This document shows positions 25,775 to 34,784 of a stretch of 64,000 nucleotides of DNA, in pieces. Position 1 is the first letter of the stretch. Every line of letters begins with the position of its first letter. The notes beneath the pieces are model-generated. The model was not told the DNA's origin. It saw only the letters and a program-made list of their open reading frames with translations, and ran no database searches. This DNA is from Paraburkholderia phenoliruptrix. GTDB lineage: Bacteria; Pseudomonadota; Gammaproteobacteria; Burkholderiales; Burkholderiaceae. The translations under genes were made by a program, and so were the position numbers. The stretch is taken from contig NZ_CADIKB010000023.1 in the NCBI RefSeq assembly GCF_902859825.1, forward strand, positions 52,276 through 116,275, written 5' to 3'.

Positions 25775-26776
25775 ATGGCAAGCATCGAATGTCGGTCGTC
25801 GACTAGCTCCGGACCGAGCTCCACTGCCCCGCTGCCACGCCGCCCGCTCGCCGCGCGGCTCGGCATCACGAGCGTACCGCGCGACGAATTGCGGCGGCGC
25901 TATACGCAAAGCGGCTCGAAATTCATCCGCATCATGGGCGCCGACGTGCATTACGTCGACGAAGGCAGCGATCGGGGCGGCGGCGTCATCGTGATGATTC
26001 ACGGTTTCGCGTCGTCGCTGCACACATGGGACCGTGTCGCGGATGAGCTCAAGCACGCTTACCGCGTGATCCGTCTCGACCTGCCGCCGTTCGGCGTGAC
26101 AGGTCCGCTGCGCTCAAGCACGGGCGCGATCGAAACGATGAACCTGCCGACCTACCGGCGTCTCATCGACACCTTCTTGCAGGCTCTCGGCATTGCGCGA
26201 GCGACCTTCATCGGCAATTCGCTCGGCGGGCTTATTTCGTGGGACTACGCTGTGAGGCACCGCGAGGCCGTCGAGCGGCTCGTGCTGATCGACTCGGCGG
26301 GTTTTCCGATGCGGCTTCCGATTTACATCGGCCTCTTCAACAGCGCGCTGGTGCGCGCGAGTTCGCCGCGCTGGCTGCCCGAGGCGATCATCAAAAGCGC
26401 AGTGCGCAACGTGTATGGCGATCCACGCAAAATCGACGCGCTTACGTTGCGGCGCTACGTCGAGTTCTTTCACGGCGAAGGCACGCGCACCGCGATCGGC
26501 AAGATGGTACCGACGCTCGACTTCGCCGAACTGGATACGACTGTGCTCAGCACGCTGACGGTCCCGACGCTCGTGCTGTGGGGCGCGAACGACCGCTGGA
26601 TTCCGCCCGCGCACGCCGCTGAATTCACGCAGCGCATTCCCGGCGCGAAGTCGGTCATGTATCCGGGCCTCGGCCATATTCCGATGGAGGAAGCGCCCGA
26701 GCGCGTGCTGGCCGACCTGCGTGCCTTTCTCGGCGCGGACGCCGGGAAAACCGCTGTTCCTGCGCTGGCGGGATGA
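25775..26776 (+). CDS. Alpha/beta hydrolase
   Basis: A 333-residue hydrolase. Oxyanion loop HGFASS; nucleophile elbow FIGNSLGGL (Ser); catalytic Asp in LWGANDRWIPP; catalytic His in YPGLGHIPMEEAPE. A cap domain lies between. The ATG at 25775 has AGGGAGA 6 bp upstream. The polar Ser/Pro-rich N-terminus of about 35 residues precedes the fold (GADVHYVDEGSD starts the first strand). No signal peptide. Immediately downstream of the Baeyer-Villiger enzyme, it probably cleaves the ester or lactone product; this is inference from order. Confidence 0.88.
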   Translation: MASIECRSSTSSGPSSTAPLPRRPLAARLGITSVPRDELRRRYTQSGSKFIRIMGADVHYVDEGSDRGGGVIVMIHGFASSLHTWDRVADELKHAYRVIRLDLPPFGVTGPLRSSTGAIETMNLPTYRRLIDTFLQALGIARATFIGNSLGGLISWDYAVRHREAVERLVLIDSAGFPMRLPIYIGLFNSALVRASSPRWLPEAIIKSAVRNVYGDPRKIDALTLRRYVEFFHGEGTRTAIGKMVPTLDFAELDTTVLSTLTVPTLVLWGANDRWIPPAHAAEFTQRIPGAKSVMYPGLGHIPMEEAPERVLADLRAFLGADAGKTAVPALAG

Positions 26777-27139
26777 AGGAGCGCATGGCGCGAACTGGGT
26801 CTTGCGGCGTCAAGAGCGGTGCTAGCCGCCGCCTCCGAGAAACCGCAGCAGGCTCCAGAGAAATTGGCAGAGCATGGCGATCAACTGCCACAAATGATAG
26901 AGCTGTTGCCAGCCCGAAACGCGCGCGAAAGATTCGATCATCGTTACCGTTGCTCGGGAATGGCCGCGGCGGCCCGCCTCTCCAGGCCGGCCGCGGCGCC
27001 GGAGCGCACATGATAACGACTGCGGGATACCCCGTATCAAGTCGGCCGAAAGCGAGCCGTAAACGCATCGAGAAGACGCTGTGTTCGCGCACGACGAGTG
27101 CGCTGCGGCAGCGTTGCTAGCGTCATCAAGGAGACGTTC
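26777..27139. other. 363-bp region between hydrolase and chemoreceptor genes
   Basis: The + strand has no convincing gene. On the - strand there is a 39-codon hydrophobic frame (26822-26941). CAAGGAGACG ahead of 27140 is the chemoreceptor ribosome site. Confidence 0.5.
26822..26941 (-). CDS. Possible Trp/Leu-rich single-pass membrane miniprotein
   Basis: A 39-residue frame, mostly one hydrophobic helix with regularly spaced aromatic residues (GWQQLYHLWQLIAMLCQFLW, then SLLRFLGGGG). It is antisense to the flanking genes and lies alone in a gap. The ribosome site is weak. Composition is unlike random GC-rich translation (few Arg/Ala/Pro before the tail), which is why I list it. It could still be chance, or be extended upstream to 72 codons. 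Needs comparative support. Confidence 0.35.
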   Translation of the reverse strand: MIESFARVSGWQQLYHLWQLIAMLCQFLWSLLRFLGGGG

Positions 27140-28543
27140 ATGTCGCGTTTCAGCTTTCGGCGGCCGGCCCGTTCACAAGGGGTCGTCGGCGATATCGCCG
27201 CGCAGGCGGGCAAACTGGGTATCGAAATCTGCGATGTGTCAGGCCACGTGGATGAAGTCGCCGCGCGCGTCCAGCATCAGGCGCAGGTGTGCCGCGCGCT
27301 GCGCGAGTCGGCCGCGCAGACGCTCGCGGGCAATCACCGGATAGCCACCGCCGCGCGCGGCATGCGTGACGTATCGGCGCAAGCGGCGACCGGCGTCGAG
27401 GCGTCGCAGGAGACGCTGGAGGCGTCGCTCGCCGACATCCACGGGCTGGTGGAAGGCGTGACGGTGATCGAAAGTCAGATCGGCGCACTGCGCAGCGCGC
27501 TGGCCCATGTCAGCCGCGTCTCCGAGGAAATCTCGCTGATCGCGCGGCAAACCCACCTGCTCGCGCTGAATGCAGCGATCGAAGCCGCACGCGCCGGCGA
27601 ATCCGGGCGCAGCTTCGCCGTGGTGGCGGCCGAGGTGAAGAACCTGTCGGCGAAAACCGCGCAGGCGACGGGCCAGATCGAGACGACGCTCGCCCAGCTT
27701 ACGCAGCAGACCGAGCAGCTGATCAACGAAGGTTCGGTGAACACCGAGCGGGCGCATCGGGTGCGCGAGGGCACGCGCAAGATCGGCGACGTCGTGCATG
27801 CGACGGGCGACGCCATCGCGCATCTGAACAACGAGGCCGAGCAGATTGCCGCGCTGACCGGCGAGATCGAGACGCAATGCGGCGGACTCGAGGCGCAGGT
27901 GCTGGACATGGCGAGCGGCGTCGAAGATTCGAGTGAAAACTTCGTGCAGGCCAAAGATCGGCTCGGCAATCTTCTCGGCGTCTCGGAGACCCTGATCGAG
28001 CTGACCGCGGCGGCGGGCGTGGAAACCGCGGACACGCGCTTTATCGAGGCCGTGCAGGATGCGGCTGCCGCGGTCAGCAAGGCGTTCGAGGCGGCTGTGG
28101 CGCGCGGCGAAATTTCGCTCGACGATCTCTTCGATCAACACTATGTGCCCGTGCCGGGCAGCAATCCGCCGCAGTTCATGACGCGCTTTACGGCTTTCAC
28201 CGACCGCGTCTTGCCGGCGATTCAGGAGCCGTTACTGAACCTGGATCCGCGAGTCGCATTCTGCGCCGCGATCGACGTGCGCGGTTATCTGCCGACGCAC
28301 AATCTGAAGTTCTCGTTGCCGCAGCGTGACGATGTGGTGTGGAATATGGCCAATTGCCGCAACCGGCGCCTATTTAACGACCGTACCGGGCTTGCCGCCG
28401 GCTCGCATACCAAGAAGTTTCTGCTGCAAACATATCGCCGCGACATGGGGGGCGGCGAGTTTGTTTTGATGAAGGATGCGTCCGCGCCGATTTTTGTGCA
28501 GGGACAGCATTGGGGCGGCGTCAGAATCGGCTACCGGGTTTAG
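27140..28543 (+). CDS. Soluble methyl-accepting chemotaxis protein with C-terminal sensor-like domain
   Basis: A 467-residue protein without a membrane helix or HAMP domain. The chemoreceptor signalling coiled coil fills residues 80-300, and the kinase-contacting hairpin tip lies at 129-165 (SEEISLIARQTHLLALNAAIEAARAGESGRSFAVVAAEVKNLS), close to the universal MCP consensus. The last 140 residues are a separate globular domain (DLFDQHYVPVPGSNPPQFMTRF, then DPRVAFCAAIDVRGYLPTHNLKFS and a VLMKDASAPIFVQGQHWGGVRIGY end) that looks Cache/PAS-like. So the order is signalling first, sensing last, reversed from membrane receptors. CAAGGAGA precedes the ATG. No che genes are nearby. Confidence 0.85.
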   Translation: MSRFSFRRPARSQGVVGDIAAQAGKLGIEICDVSGHVDEVAARVQHQAQVCRALRESAAQTLAGNHRIATAARGMRDVSAQAATGVEASQETLEASLADIHGLVEGVTVIESQIGALRSALAHVSRVSEEISLIARQTHLLALNAAIEAARAGESGRSFAVVAAEVKNLSAKTAQATGQIETTLAQLTQQTEQLINEGSVNTERAHRVREGTRKIGDVVHATGDAIAHLNNEAEQIAALTGEIETQCGGLEAQVLDMASGVEDSSENFVQAKDRLGNLLGVSETLIELTAAAGVETADTRFIEAVQDAAAAVSKAFEAAVARGEISLDDLFDQHYVPVPGSNPPQFMTRFTAFTDRVLPAIQEPLLNLDPRVAFCAAIDVRGYLPTHNLKFSLPQRDDVVWNMANCRNRRLFNDRTGLAAGSHTKKFLLQTYRRDMGGGEFVLMKDASAPIFVQGQHWGGVRIGYRV

Positions 28544-28608
28544 GGCACATTAAACCGTCGGCCTTTCCGCGATTGCAGCGCGGGCATCGAGGAAAGGCCA
28601 CCGGGAAC

Positions 28609-29427
28609 TCACGCCATCACGCCCATCTTTTTTCTCTCGGCCCGCTGCATGAAGTAATTCACCGCGATGACTCCGACAGTCACCACCGCAATGAACAAGG
28701 TGGCCAAAGCGTTCATCTCGGGATTCAGGCCCAACCTGACGCGCGAGAACACCACCAGCGGCAATGTCGTCGATCCAGGCCCGGACAGGAACGCGGACAA
28801 CACCAGATCGTCGATCGACAGGGTAAAAGACAAGAGCCAACCCGACACGAGCGCCTGGGAAATCAACGGCAAGGTGATCGAGAAAAAGACGCGCAGCGGC
28901 GTCGCGCCGAGATCGAGCGCGGCTTCCTCGAGCGAAGGATGCAATTCCTTCACGCGCGATTGCACGATAATCGCCACATACGAAATGCACAGCATTACGT
29001 GGCCGATCCAGATCGTGAAAATGCCGCGCCCCGCCGGCCAGCCGAGCCACTTGGCCATTTCGATGAACAGCAACAGCAACGATATGCCCTGAATCACTTC
29101 GGGAATCACAAGCGGCGCGTTGATCATGCCGGTATACAGCGTGAAACCGCGAAAACGCCCCATGCGCGCGAGCACGAAACCCGCCCACGTGCCGATAATC
29201 ACCGACGCAAACGCCGTCAGCACCGCCACCCTCAACGAAAGCCATGCGGCGGCGATCAGTTCGTCGTCGTGCAGCAATGCCGCATACCAGCGCGTCGAAA
29301 AACGCGTCCAGACGGTAACGAGCTGCGATTCGTTGAACGAATAGACGATCAGACTGACAATCGGCACATACAGAAACAGAAAGCCCAATGCCAGGGCGGT
29401 GAACTGCAGAATCCGGTTCGGCTTCAT
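28609..29427 (-). CDS. potI: Putrescine/spermidine ABC transporter permease PotI
   Basis: A 272-residue inner-membrane protein with six predicted helices and the ABC permease EAA loop (ELHPSLEEAALDLGATPLRVFFSITLPLISQALVSG). Last gene of a potF-G-H-I operon read leftwards. Its ATG shares one base with the potH stop (TGATG), so translation is coupled. With PotH it forms the channel for polyamine import energised by PotG. Confidence 0.92.
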   Translation of the reverse strand: MKPNRILQFTALALGFLFLYVPIVSLIVYSFNESQLVTVWTRFSTRWYAALLHDDELIAAAWLSLRVAVLTAFASVIIGTWAGFVLARMGRFRGFTLYTGMINAPLVIPEVIQGISLLLLFIEMAKWLGWPAGRGIFTIWIGHVMLCISYVAIIVQSRVKELHPSLEEAALDLGATPLRVFFSITLPLISQALVSGWLLSFTLSIDDLVLSAFLSGPGSTTLPLVVFSRVRLGLNPEMNALATLFIAVVTVGVIAVNYFMQRAERKKMGVMA

Positions 29428-30356
29428 CAGCGTCTTTCCTCCATCGCCTTCGCCTGCGCGTACTGGAAAAACGCCATCGGCACCAACAGCAACAGCACCA
29501 TCGCACACGTCACGGCCGAAGCCATCGGCCAATCGGCGTTATCGAAGAACTCGTTCCACATAACGCGGCCGATCATCAGCGTATTCGCGCCGCCGAGCAA
29601 TTCCGGAATCACGTACTCGCCCACCGCCGGAATGAATACCAGCAGACAACCCGCGATAATGCCGTTCTTCGAAAGCGGCAAGGTGATCTGCCAGAACGCT
29701 TTCCACGGCTTTGCGCCGAGGTCGTATGCGGCTTCCAGCAGGGTCATGTCCATTTTCACGAGATGCGCGTAGAGCGGCATGACGAGAAACGGCAAGTACG
29801 AATACACCATGCCGATATAAACGGCGGTATTCGTGTGATACAGCTCGATCGGCGAATGAATCAGCCCCACCGACATGAGAAAATTATTCAGCAGTCCGTT
29901 GTTCTTCAGAATGCCGATCCACGCATACACGCGAATCAGGAACGACGTCCAGAACGGCAGCATGACGGCCATCATCAGTAGATTACGTCGCGCCGGATTC
30001 GAACGCGCGATGTAATACGCCATCGGATAACCGATCAGCAGGCACAGCAGCGTCGAAATTGCCGCCACCACGACCGAATTCACATAGGTCGCGAAATACA
30101 GGCTGTCCGTGACGAGAAACGCGTAATGCGACAAATCGAGCTTGATGCTGAGCGCGCCGTCCGCGAAGTTCGTCAGCTCCGTGTACGGCGGAATGCCAAG
30201 CTGCAAATCGGCAAAGCTGATCTTGACGACCAGCAGGAACGGCACCAGAAAAAACAGCAGCAGCCAGACGAAAGGGCCGGCCACCACCGCAGTGCGCCCG
30301 CTCAGGTTGAAGCGGCGCACGGGCCAGTCGAGCCACGAATTGAACGCGCGCCTCAT
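29427..30356 (-). CDS. potH: Putrescine/spermidine ABC transporter permease PotH
   Basis: A 309-residue permease: six helices, and the EAA loop reads LLEAAYDLGAKPWKAFWQITLPLSKNGIIAG. The N-terminal extension (MRRAFNSWLDWPVRRFNLSGR) before the first helix matches the PotH type, which is longer than PotI. The ATG overlaps the potG stop by four bases (ATGA). Partner of PotI in the membrane channel. Confidence 0.92.
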   Translation of the reverse strand: MRRAFNSWLDWPVRRFNLSGRTAVVAGPFVWLLLFFLVPFLLVVKISFADLQLGIPPYTELTNFADGALSIKLDLSHYAFLVTDSLYFATYVNSVVVAAISTLLCLLIGYPMAYYIARSNPARRNLLMMAVMLPFWTSFLIRVYAWIGILKNNGLLNNFLMSVGLIHSPIELYHTNTAVYIGMVYSYLPFLVMPLYAHLVKMDMTLLEAAYDLGAKPWKAFWQITLPLSKNGIIAGCLLVFIPAVGEYVIPELLGGANTLMIGRVMWNEFFDNADWPMASAVTCAMVLLLLVPMAFFQYAQAKAMEERR

Positions 30357-31522
30357 GACGTCAGCACCACGCCGGCCGATGCGCTCCAGCGCACGTATAC
30401 CTCGTCGCCCCACGTGGGCGGATCGATCTCGGTGAGCGCAAGGCTCGTCACGTTGGCGATCACGGTCTTGCCGCCGTCGAGCTTCACGTGATAGAGCGAG
30501 TAGCCGCCCATGTACGCGATGTTGGAGACGACGCCCTTGCCCCAGTTGAACGCGCCCTCGGGCGGCTTGCGCGTGAGCGCGATGCGCTCGGGCCGCACCG
30601 AGATCGTCACCGGCATGCCGAGCGGACCGGTAATGCCGTGGCTCACATAGAGCCGGCAGGTCAGATCGGGCGTTTCGATGAACACGTGATCGGGCTCGTC
30701 CTCGACCGTATGACCTTCGAACAGATTCGTCGAGCCGATGAACTCCGCCGAGAAGCGACTGTTCGGATACTCGTACACTTCGTGCGGCGTGCCGAGCTGC
30801 ACGATCTCGCCTTCGCTCATGACGGCGAGGCGGCTCGCCATCGTCATCGCTTCTTCCTGATCGTGCGTCACCATGATGCAGGTCACGCCGACCTTGTCGA
30901 GAATGTTCACCAGTTCGATCTGCGTGCGCTGACGGATCTGCTTGTCGAGCGCGGACATGGGTTCGTCGAGCAGCAGCAGCTTCGGCCGCTTCACCAGCGA
31001 GCGCGCGAGCGCGACGCGCTGCTGCTGGCCGCCGGAGAGCTGATGCGGCTTGCGCTTCGCGAAACGGCCCATCTGGACGAGTTCGAGCGCCGTCTGCACG
31101 CGCTCCTTCAATTCGGCCTTCGGCACGCCCTCCTGCTTCAAACCGAACGCGACGTTCGACTCGACCGTCATGTGCGGGAAAAGCGCGTACGACTGGAACA
31201 TCATATTGACCGGCCGCCGATACGGCGGCAGTTGCGCGAGGTCCTCGCCGTCGATCAGGATTTTGCCCGAGGTCACGGTTTCGAGCCCGGCCAGCATGCG
31301 CAGCAAGGTCGACTTGCCGCAGCCGGAACTGCCGAGCAGCGCGAACAGCTCGCCCTTCTTCACCGACAGATTGACCCCTTTCACGGCCACGGTTTCGCCG
31401 AACTTCTTCACGACGTCGACAACCTGCACGAAATTGTCGGCTGCGTCGCTGACCGCGGCGTTGCTGCCGGCGGGCGGCACGGCCGTCCGGTCCAGCGCGC
31501 CCGACTGCTCACTACTCATCAC
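30353..31522 (-). CDS. potG: Putrescine/spermidine ABC transporter ATPase PotG
   Basis: A 389-residue ATPase. Walker A GSSGCGKST, Q-loop FQSYALFPHMTV, signature LSGGQQQR, Walker B LLLLDEP, switch His in VTHDQEE. A TOBE domain occupies the last 100 residues (SVRPERIALTRKPPEG). A GTG at 31522 lies 9 bp after GGAG and is preferred; the ATG one codon later has poor spacing. It energises polyamine import through PotH/PotI. Confidence 0.92.
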   Translation of the reverse strand: MMSSEQSGALDRTAVPPAGSNAAVSDAADNFVQVVDVVKKFGETVAVKGVNLSVKKGELFALLGSSGCGKSTLLRMLAGLETVTSGKILIDGEDLAQLPPYRRPVNMMFQSYALFPHMTVESNVAFGLKQEGVPKAELKERVQTALELVQMGRFAKRKPHQLSGGQQQRVALARSLVKRPKLLLLDEPMSALDKQIRQRTQIELVNILDKVGVTCIMVTHDQEEAMTMASRLAVMSEGEIVQLGTPHEVYEYPNSRFSAEFIGSTNLFEGHTVEDEPDHVFIETPDLTCRLYVSHGITGPLGMPVTISVRPERIALTRKPPEGAFNWGKGVVSNIAYMGGYSLYHVKLDGGKTVIANVTSLALTEIDPPTWGDEVYVRWSASAGVVLTS

Positions 31523-31549
31523 AATGCATTACTCCGGCGTTTGACGAAC

Positions 31550-31577
31550 AAAGCCCCCGGTGAACAACCGAGGGCTT
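31550..31577 (-). terminator. Stem-loop between potF and potG (probable attenuator)
   Basis: AAGCCCCCGG (31551-31560) pairs with CCGAGGGCTT (31568-31577) with one mismatch; on the - strand the stem is followed by TTTGTT. Located 34 bp past the potF stop, it probably reduces read-through so that the binding protein is made in excess over the membrane parts. Confidence 0.6.
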
Positions 31578-31611
31578 CTTGATGATGCCGACCCGTTCAT
31601 TCCGGCCGCGG

Positions 31612-32712
31612 TCAGCGGCCGGACTTGAACTCGGTCCAGAGCCGCGTCTGCAGCCGTTGCACTTCGGGCGGCAGCGGCTTCAGCAGGAACAGCGTCTTGA
31701 TGACGTCTTGCGGCGGATACACGGCCGGATCGTTCGCGACGTCCTTGTCCACGTATTTGCGCGCTTCGAGGTTCGCGCTCGGGTAGTACACGGCGTTGGT
31801 GATCGCGGCGTGCACTTGCGGCGTTTCGATGTAGTTGATCCACTCGAGCGCGGCTTCCTTGTTCTTCGCGTCCTTCGGAATCGCCATCACGTCGAACCAG
31901 ACAGGGGCGCCGCCCTTCGGAATGTAATACTCGATCTTGTAGGGCTTCTTCGCTTCGAGCGCGCGATGTTTCGCGATCACGACGTCGCCCGACCAGCCGT
32001 AGGCGAAGCACACGTCGCCGCCGACCAGATCGTTGATATAGCCCGACGAGTTGAACTGCGTGATATACGGACGGATTTTCTTCAACATGGCGAGCGCGGC
32101 GCGATAGTCGGCCGGGTTCGTGCTCATCGGGTCCTTGCCGATGTAGTGCAGCGCGGCGGCGAACATCTGGTCCGGCGCGTCCAGCACGGAGACGCCGCAG
32201 GCCTTCAGCTTGGAGATGTTTTCCGGCTTGAAGAGAATGTCCCAGTTATCGAGCGGCACGTTCTTGCCGAGGATCTGCTGCGCTTTCGTGACGTTGTAGC
32301 CGAGTCCGGTCGTGCCGTAGGCCCAGGGCACCGTGAACTTGTTGCCCGGATCCGCGCCGGCGACGAGCGCCATCAGCGACGGGTCCAGATACTTGAGATT
32401 GGGCAGCTTCGACTTGTCGAGCGGCGCGAAAATGCCGGCCGCGATCTGCTTGCCGGCGTAATTGCTGGTCGGCACGACGATGTCGTAACCGGAATTGCCT
32501 GTCAGAAGCTTGGCTTGCAGCGTGTCGTCGCTGTCGTAGTTGTCGTACTTGACCTGAACGCCGGTCTGCTTGGTGAAGTTCGGAATGGTGTCCTTGGCGA
32601 TGTAATCGGACCAGTTATACACGTTGAGCTGCGTATCTTTCGCTGCCGCCGTCAGCCACGGCGCCGCGCACAAGACCAGCGCAGCCACTTGCCCCACTAC
32701 CCGTCTTTTCAT
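31612..32712 (-). CDS. potF: Putrescine/polyamine periplasmic binding protein PotF
   Basis: A 366-residue exported binding protein. Signal peptide MKRRVVGQVAALVLCAAPWLTAAA; the mature part opens with LNVYNWSDYIAKDTIPNFTKQTGV, the hallmark of PotD/PotF. The Trp/Asp/Glu residues that grip polyamines in the family are recognisable by wording (NWSDY, WAYGTTGLGYN, YGWSGDV). The first gene of the operon, with GGAGAACGG ahead of the ATG. It delivers putrescine-type polyamines to PotGHI. Confidence 0.92.
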   Translation of the reverse strand: MKRRVVGQVAALVLCAAPWLTAAAKDTQLNVYNWSDYIAKDTIPNFTKQTGVQVKYDNYDSDDTLQAKLLTGNSGYDIVVPTSNYAGKQIAAGIFAPLDKSKLPNLKYLDPSLMALVAGADPGNKFTVPWAYGTTGLGYNVTKAQQILGKNVPLDNWDILFKPENISKLKACGVSVLDAPDQMFAAALHYIGKDPMSTNPADYRAALAMLKKIRPYITQFNSSGYINDLVGGDVCFAYGWSGDVVIAKHRALEAKKPYKIEYYIPKGGAPVWFDVMAIPKDAKNKEAALEWINYIETPQVHAAITNAVYYPSANLEARKYVDKDVANDPAVYPPQDVIKTLFLLKPLPPEVQRLQTRLWTEFKSGR

Positions 32713-33307
32713 TCCGTTCTCCGATCCAGACCGGTCCGAGCCGGCCGTCCTCACGCACGCCGCGATGCAGCGCCTATGCTGCGCCTGCGGCTCCCCTGAA
32801 AAACCCGAAAACTACCATTAATTATTGCGCGGACCAAAAAAAATGCCGCACTGTCGCGCAAACGGTACAGCGCAAGCCGCGCCGCCGGAAAATGGGCGCA
32901 ATTTTAGCGGGTTATCGGCGCGTGTCTACCTGAAAAAAACCCCGGCGGGCCGGGCGCCGGCAAGGCGGCGGGCTGGCCGGCTATCCGGTGGGCATCGAGT
33001 ATCGGGCGCGGGCTGGCCCGATGCAGGCTTGCAGCAAGCTTCGCGCGCGGATCGCGAGCCGGCGCGAAGCCGGACGACGGCGCACAATAGCTGACAGCAC
33101 GTACGGCGGCGTGGGCCGCGGGCGTGGGCTTCGTGGGCTCAGTCGGCTCGGTTGGCCGGTTCAGGCTCGCCGGCAACCGTCTGCCGCCGCCGGGCAAACT
33201 GCAGCCCAATATCGCCCGCCGCGTGACGCCGGCACGTTGGCTGGCCGCCAACCGTCCCACCGGGCACAAGCCTTGCGAAATCAGGCCGTCCTTGACCTCA
33301 GGCATCC
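32713..33307. other. 595-bp intergenic region, potF / mntH divergent
   Basis: The 32800-32850 part is A/T-rich (CATTAATTATTGC and an eight-A run) and probably holds the potF promoter on the - strand. At 32933-32960 there is a terminator read leftwards (separate entry). From 32961 to 33307 I see GC-rich sequence with no protein gene I can support, and no yybP-ykoY-like Mn riboswitch that I recognise. Confidence 0.5.
32933..32960 (-). terminator. Orphan rho-independent terminator read leftwards
   Basis: On the - strand CCGGCG, a 7-nt loop, CGCCGG, then GG and seven T. There is no - strand protein gene immediately upstream (mntH points the other way), so it may close a small non-coding transcript arising within 32961-33300, or simply insulate potF. 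Confidence 0.65.
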
Positions 33308-34603
33308 ATGAACACGAATCCGTTCGCGCTGCGCCCAAACCGCCGTCGACGTCTGCCCGAAAGAGGCCCCGCGCACTGGTTCTCGTTCGTCGGCGCGGGC
33401 GCGCTCATCGCCGTCGGCTATATCGATCCCGGCAATTGGGCGACGGCGCTCGGCGCGGGCGCCGGCTACGGCTATCAACTGCTGGGCATGGTGGTGCTGT
33501 CGAGCCTGATGGCGATGCTGCTGCAATGGCTGTCGTCGCGGCTTGGCGTCGTCACCGGGCGCGACCTCGCGCAGGTTTGCCGCGAGCGTTCCGGGCGGCG
33601 CCGCACGATCTTTTTGTGGCTGACGAGCGAAGTGGCGATCATCGCCTGCGACGTCGCCGAGGTGGTCGGCAGCGCCGTCGCGTTGCAGTTGCTGCTCGGC
33701 GTTTCGCTGACGGTCGGCGTCCTGATGTCGGCGGTCTGCACGTTCGCGCTGCTCGCGCTCCAGCAGAAAGGCGGCCGCAAGCTGGAAGCGGTCATCGCCT
33801 CGCTGATCGGCTTCGTCGGCCTGTGCTTCGTGATCGAACTGGCGCTCGCGCGGCCCGACTGGCACGCAGCGCTCGCTGGTACCGCGCCGAGCGGCGCGCT
33901 GCTGCGCAACGCGGGCATGCTGTGGCTGGCGGCGGGCATCGTCGGCGCGACGGTGATGCCGCACAACCTCTATCTGCACTCGTCGCTCGTCAAGCACCAT
34001 GCGCCGGACCACAGCGACGCGCAGATCCGGGCCGCGCTGCATGTCGTCAATATCGACACCATCGGCTCCCTTCTGTTTGCTTTCGTGATCAATGCGGCAC
34101 TGCTGATCGTCGCGGCGGCGGTGTTTTACTCGAGCGGCCACCGCGACGTCACGGATCTCGCGGACGCCCATCGTCTGATCGCGCCGCTCCTCGGCACGCG
34201 CTGGGCGGGCATTCTGTTCGCGGCCGCCCTGCTCGCGTGCGGCCTCAGCGCGACCGTCACGGGGACGCTGGCGGGCCAGGCGGTGATGGAGGGCTTTCTG
34301 CAACTGCGTCTGCCGCGCTGGAAGCGCGCGCTGCTCACCCGCGCGCTCGCAATCGGACCGGCGCTCGTCGCGGTGACGATGTTCGGCCAGGAAGGCTCGA
34401 ACCAGTTGCTGGTCGCAAGCCAGGTGGTGCTGAGCCTGCAATTGCCGCTCGCCGTCGTGCCGCTGATCCGCTATGCATCCGATGCCCGCCTGATGCGCGG
34501 CTGGCGCGTGCACGGCGTGCCGCTCGTGCTGGCGTGGCTGTCGGCGGGCTTCATCATCCTGCTCAACGGCGCGCTGCTGTGGCAGGTGGCGTTCGGCAGT
34601 TGA
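33308..34603 (+). CDS. mntH: Nramp-family divalent metal (Mn2+/Fe2+) transporter
   Basis: A 431-residue inner-membrane protein with about eleven helices. The metal-binding DPGN in helix 1 (GYIDPGNWATALGAGAGYGYQLL) and MPHN in helix 6 (GATVMPHNLYLHSSLV) are both intact, as needed for H+-coupled Mn2+/Fe2+ uptake. The Arg-rich N-terminus is cytoplasmic. The start is the ATG at 33308; no strong ribosome site is seen. Monocistronic. I could not identify a MntR or Fur box by eye. Confidence 0.9.
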   Translation: MNTNPFALRPNRRRRLPERGPAHWFSFVGAGALIAVGYIDPGNWATALGAGAGYGYQLLGMVVLSSLMAMLLQWLSSRLGVVTGRDLAQVCRERSGRRRTIFLWLTSEVAIIACDVAEVVGSAVALQLLLGVSLTVGVLMSAVCTFALLALQQKGGRKLEAVIASLIGFVGLCFVIELALARPDWHAALAGTAPSGALLRNAGMLWLAAGIVGATVMPHNLYLHSSLVKHHAPDHSDAQIRAALHVVNIDTIGSLLFAFVINAALLIVAAAVFYSSGHRDVTDLADAHRLIAPLLGTRWAGILFAAALLACGLSATVTGTLAGQAVMEGFLQLRLPRWKRALLTRALAIGPALVAVTMFGQEGSNQLLVASQVVLSLQLPLAVVPLIRYASDARLMRGWRVHGVPLVLAWLSAGFIILLNGALLWQVAFGS

Positions 34604-34784
34604 TACGCGCACTCGCACGGCGGCGGCGACCCGTTCGCCCGTGGTTGCCGCGCACCCGCGGCCCTACAAGCCTCGCGCCGTTTCGCTCGCGCGCCCTCGC
34701 CCTGGACGACAGCCCATGCCTCCTGTTTCCTTCTGCCTCGCGCGTCTTGTTGCTTCACTCAATCGCATCACCGACCGCGCCTTC

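Noticed and set aside
32713..33307. Mn2+ riboswitch (yybP-ykoY) upstream of mntH
   Set aside because: I could not find the conserved loops of that class by eye. A covariance-model search would be decisive.
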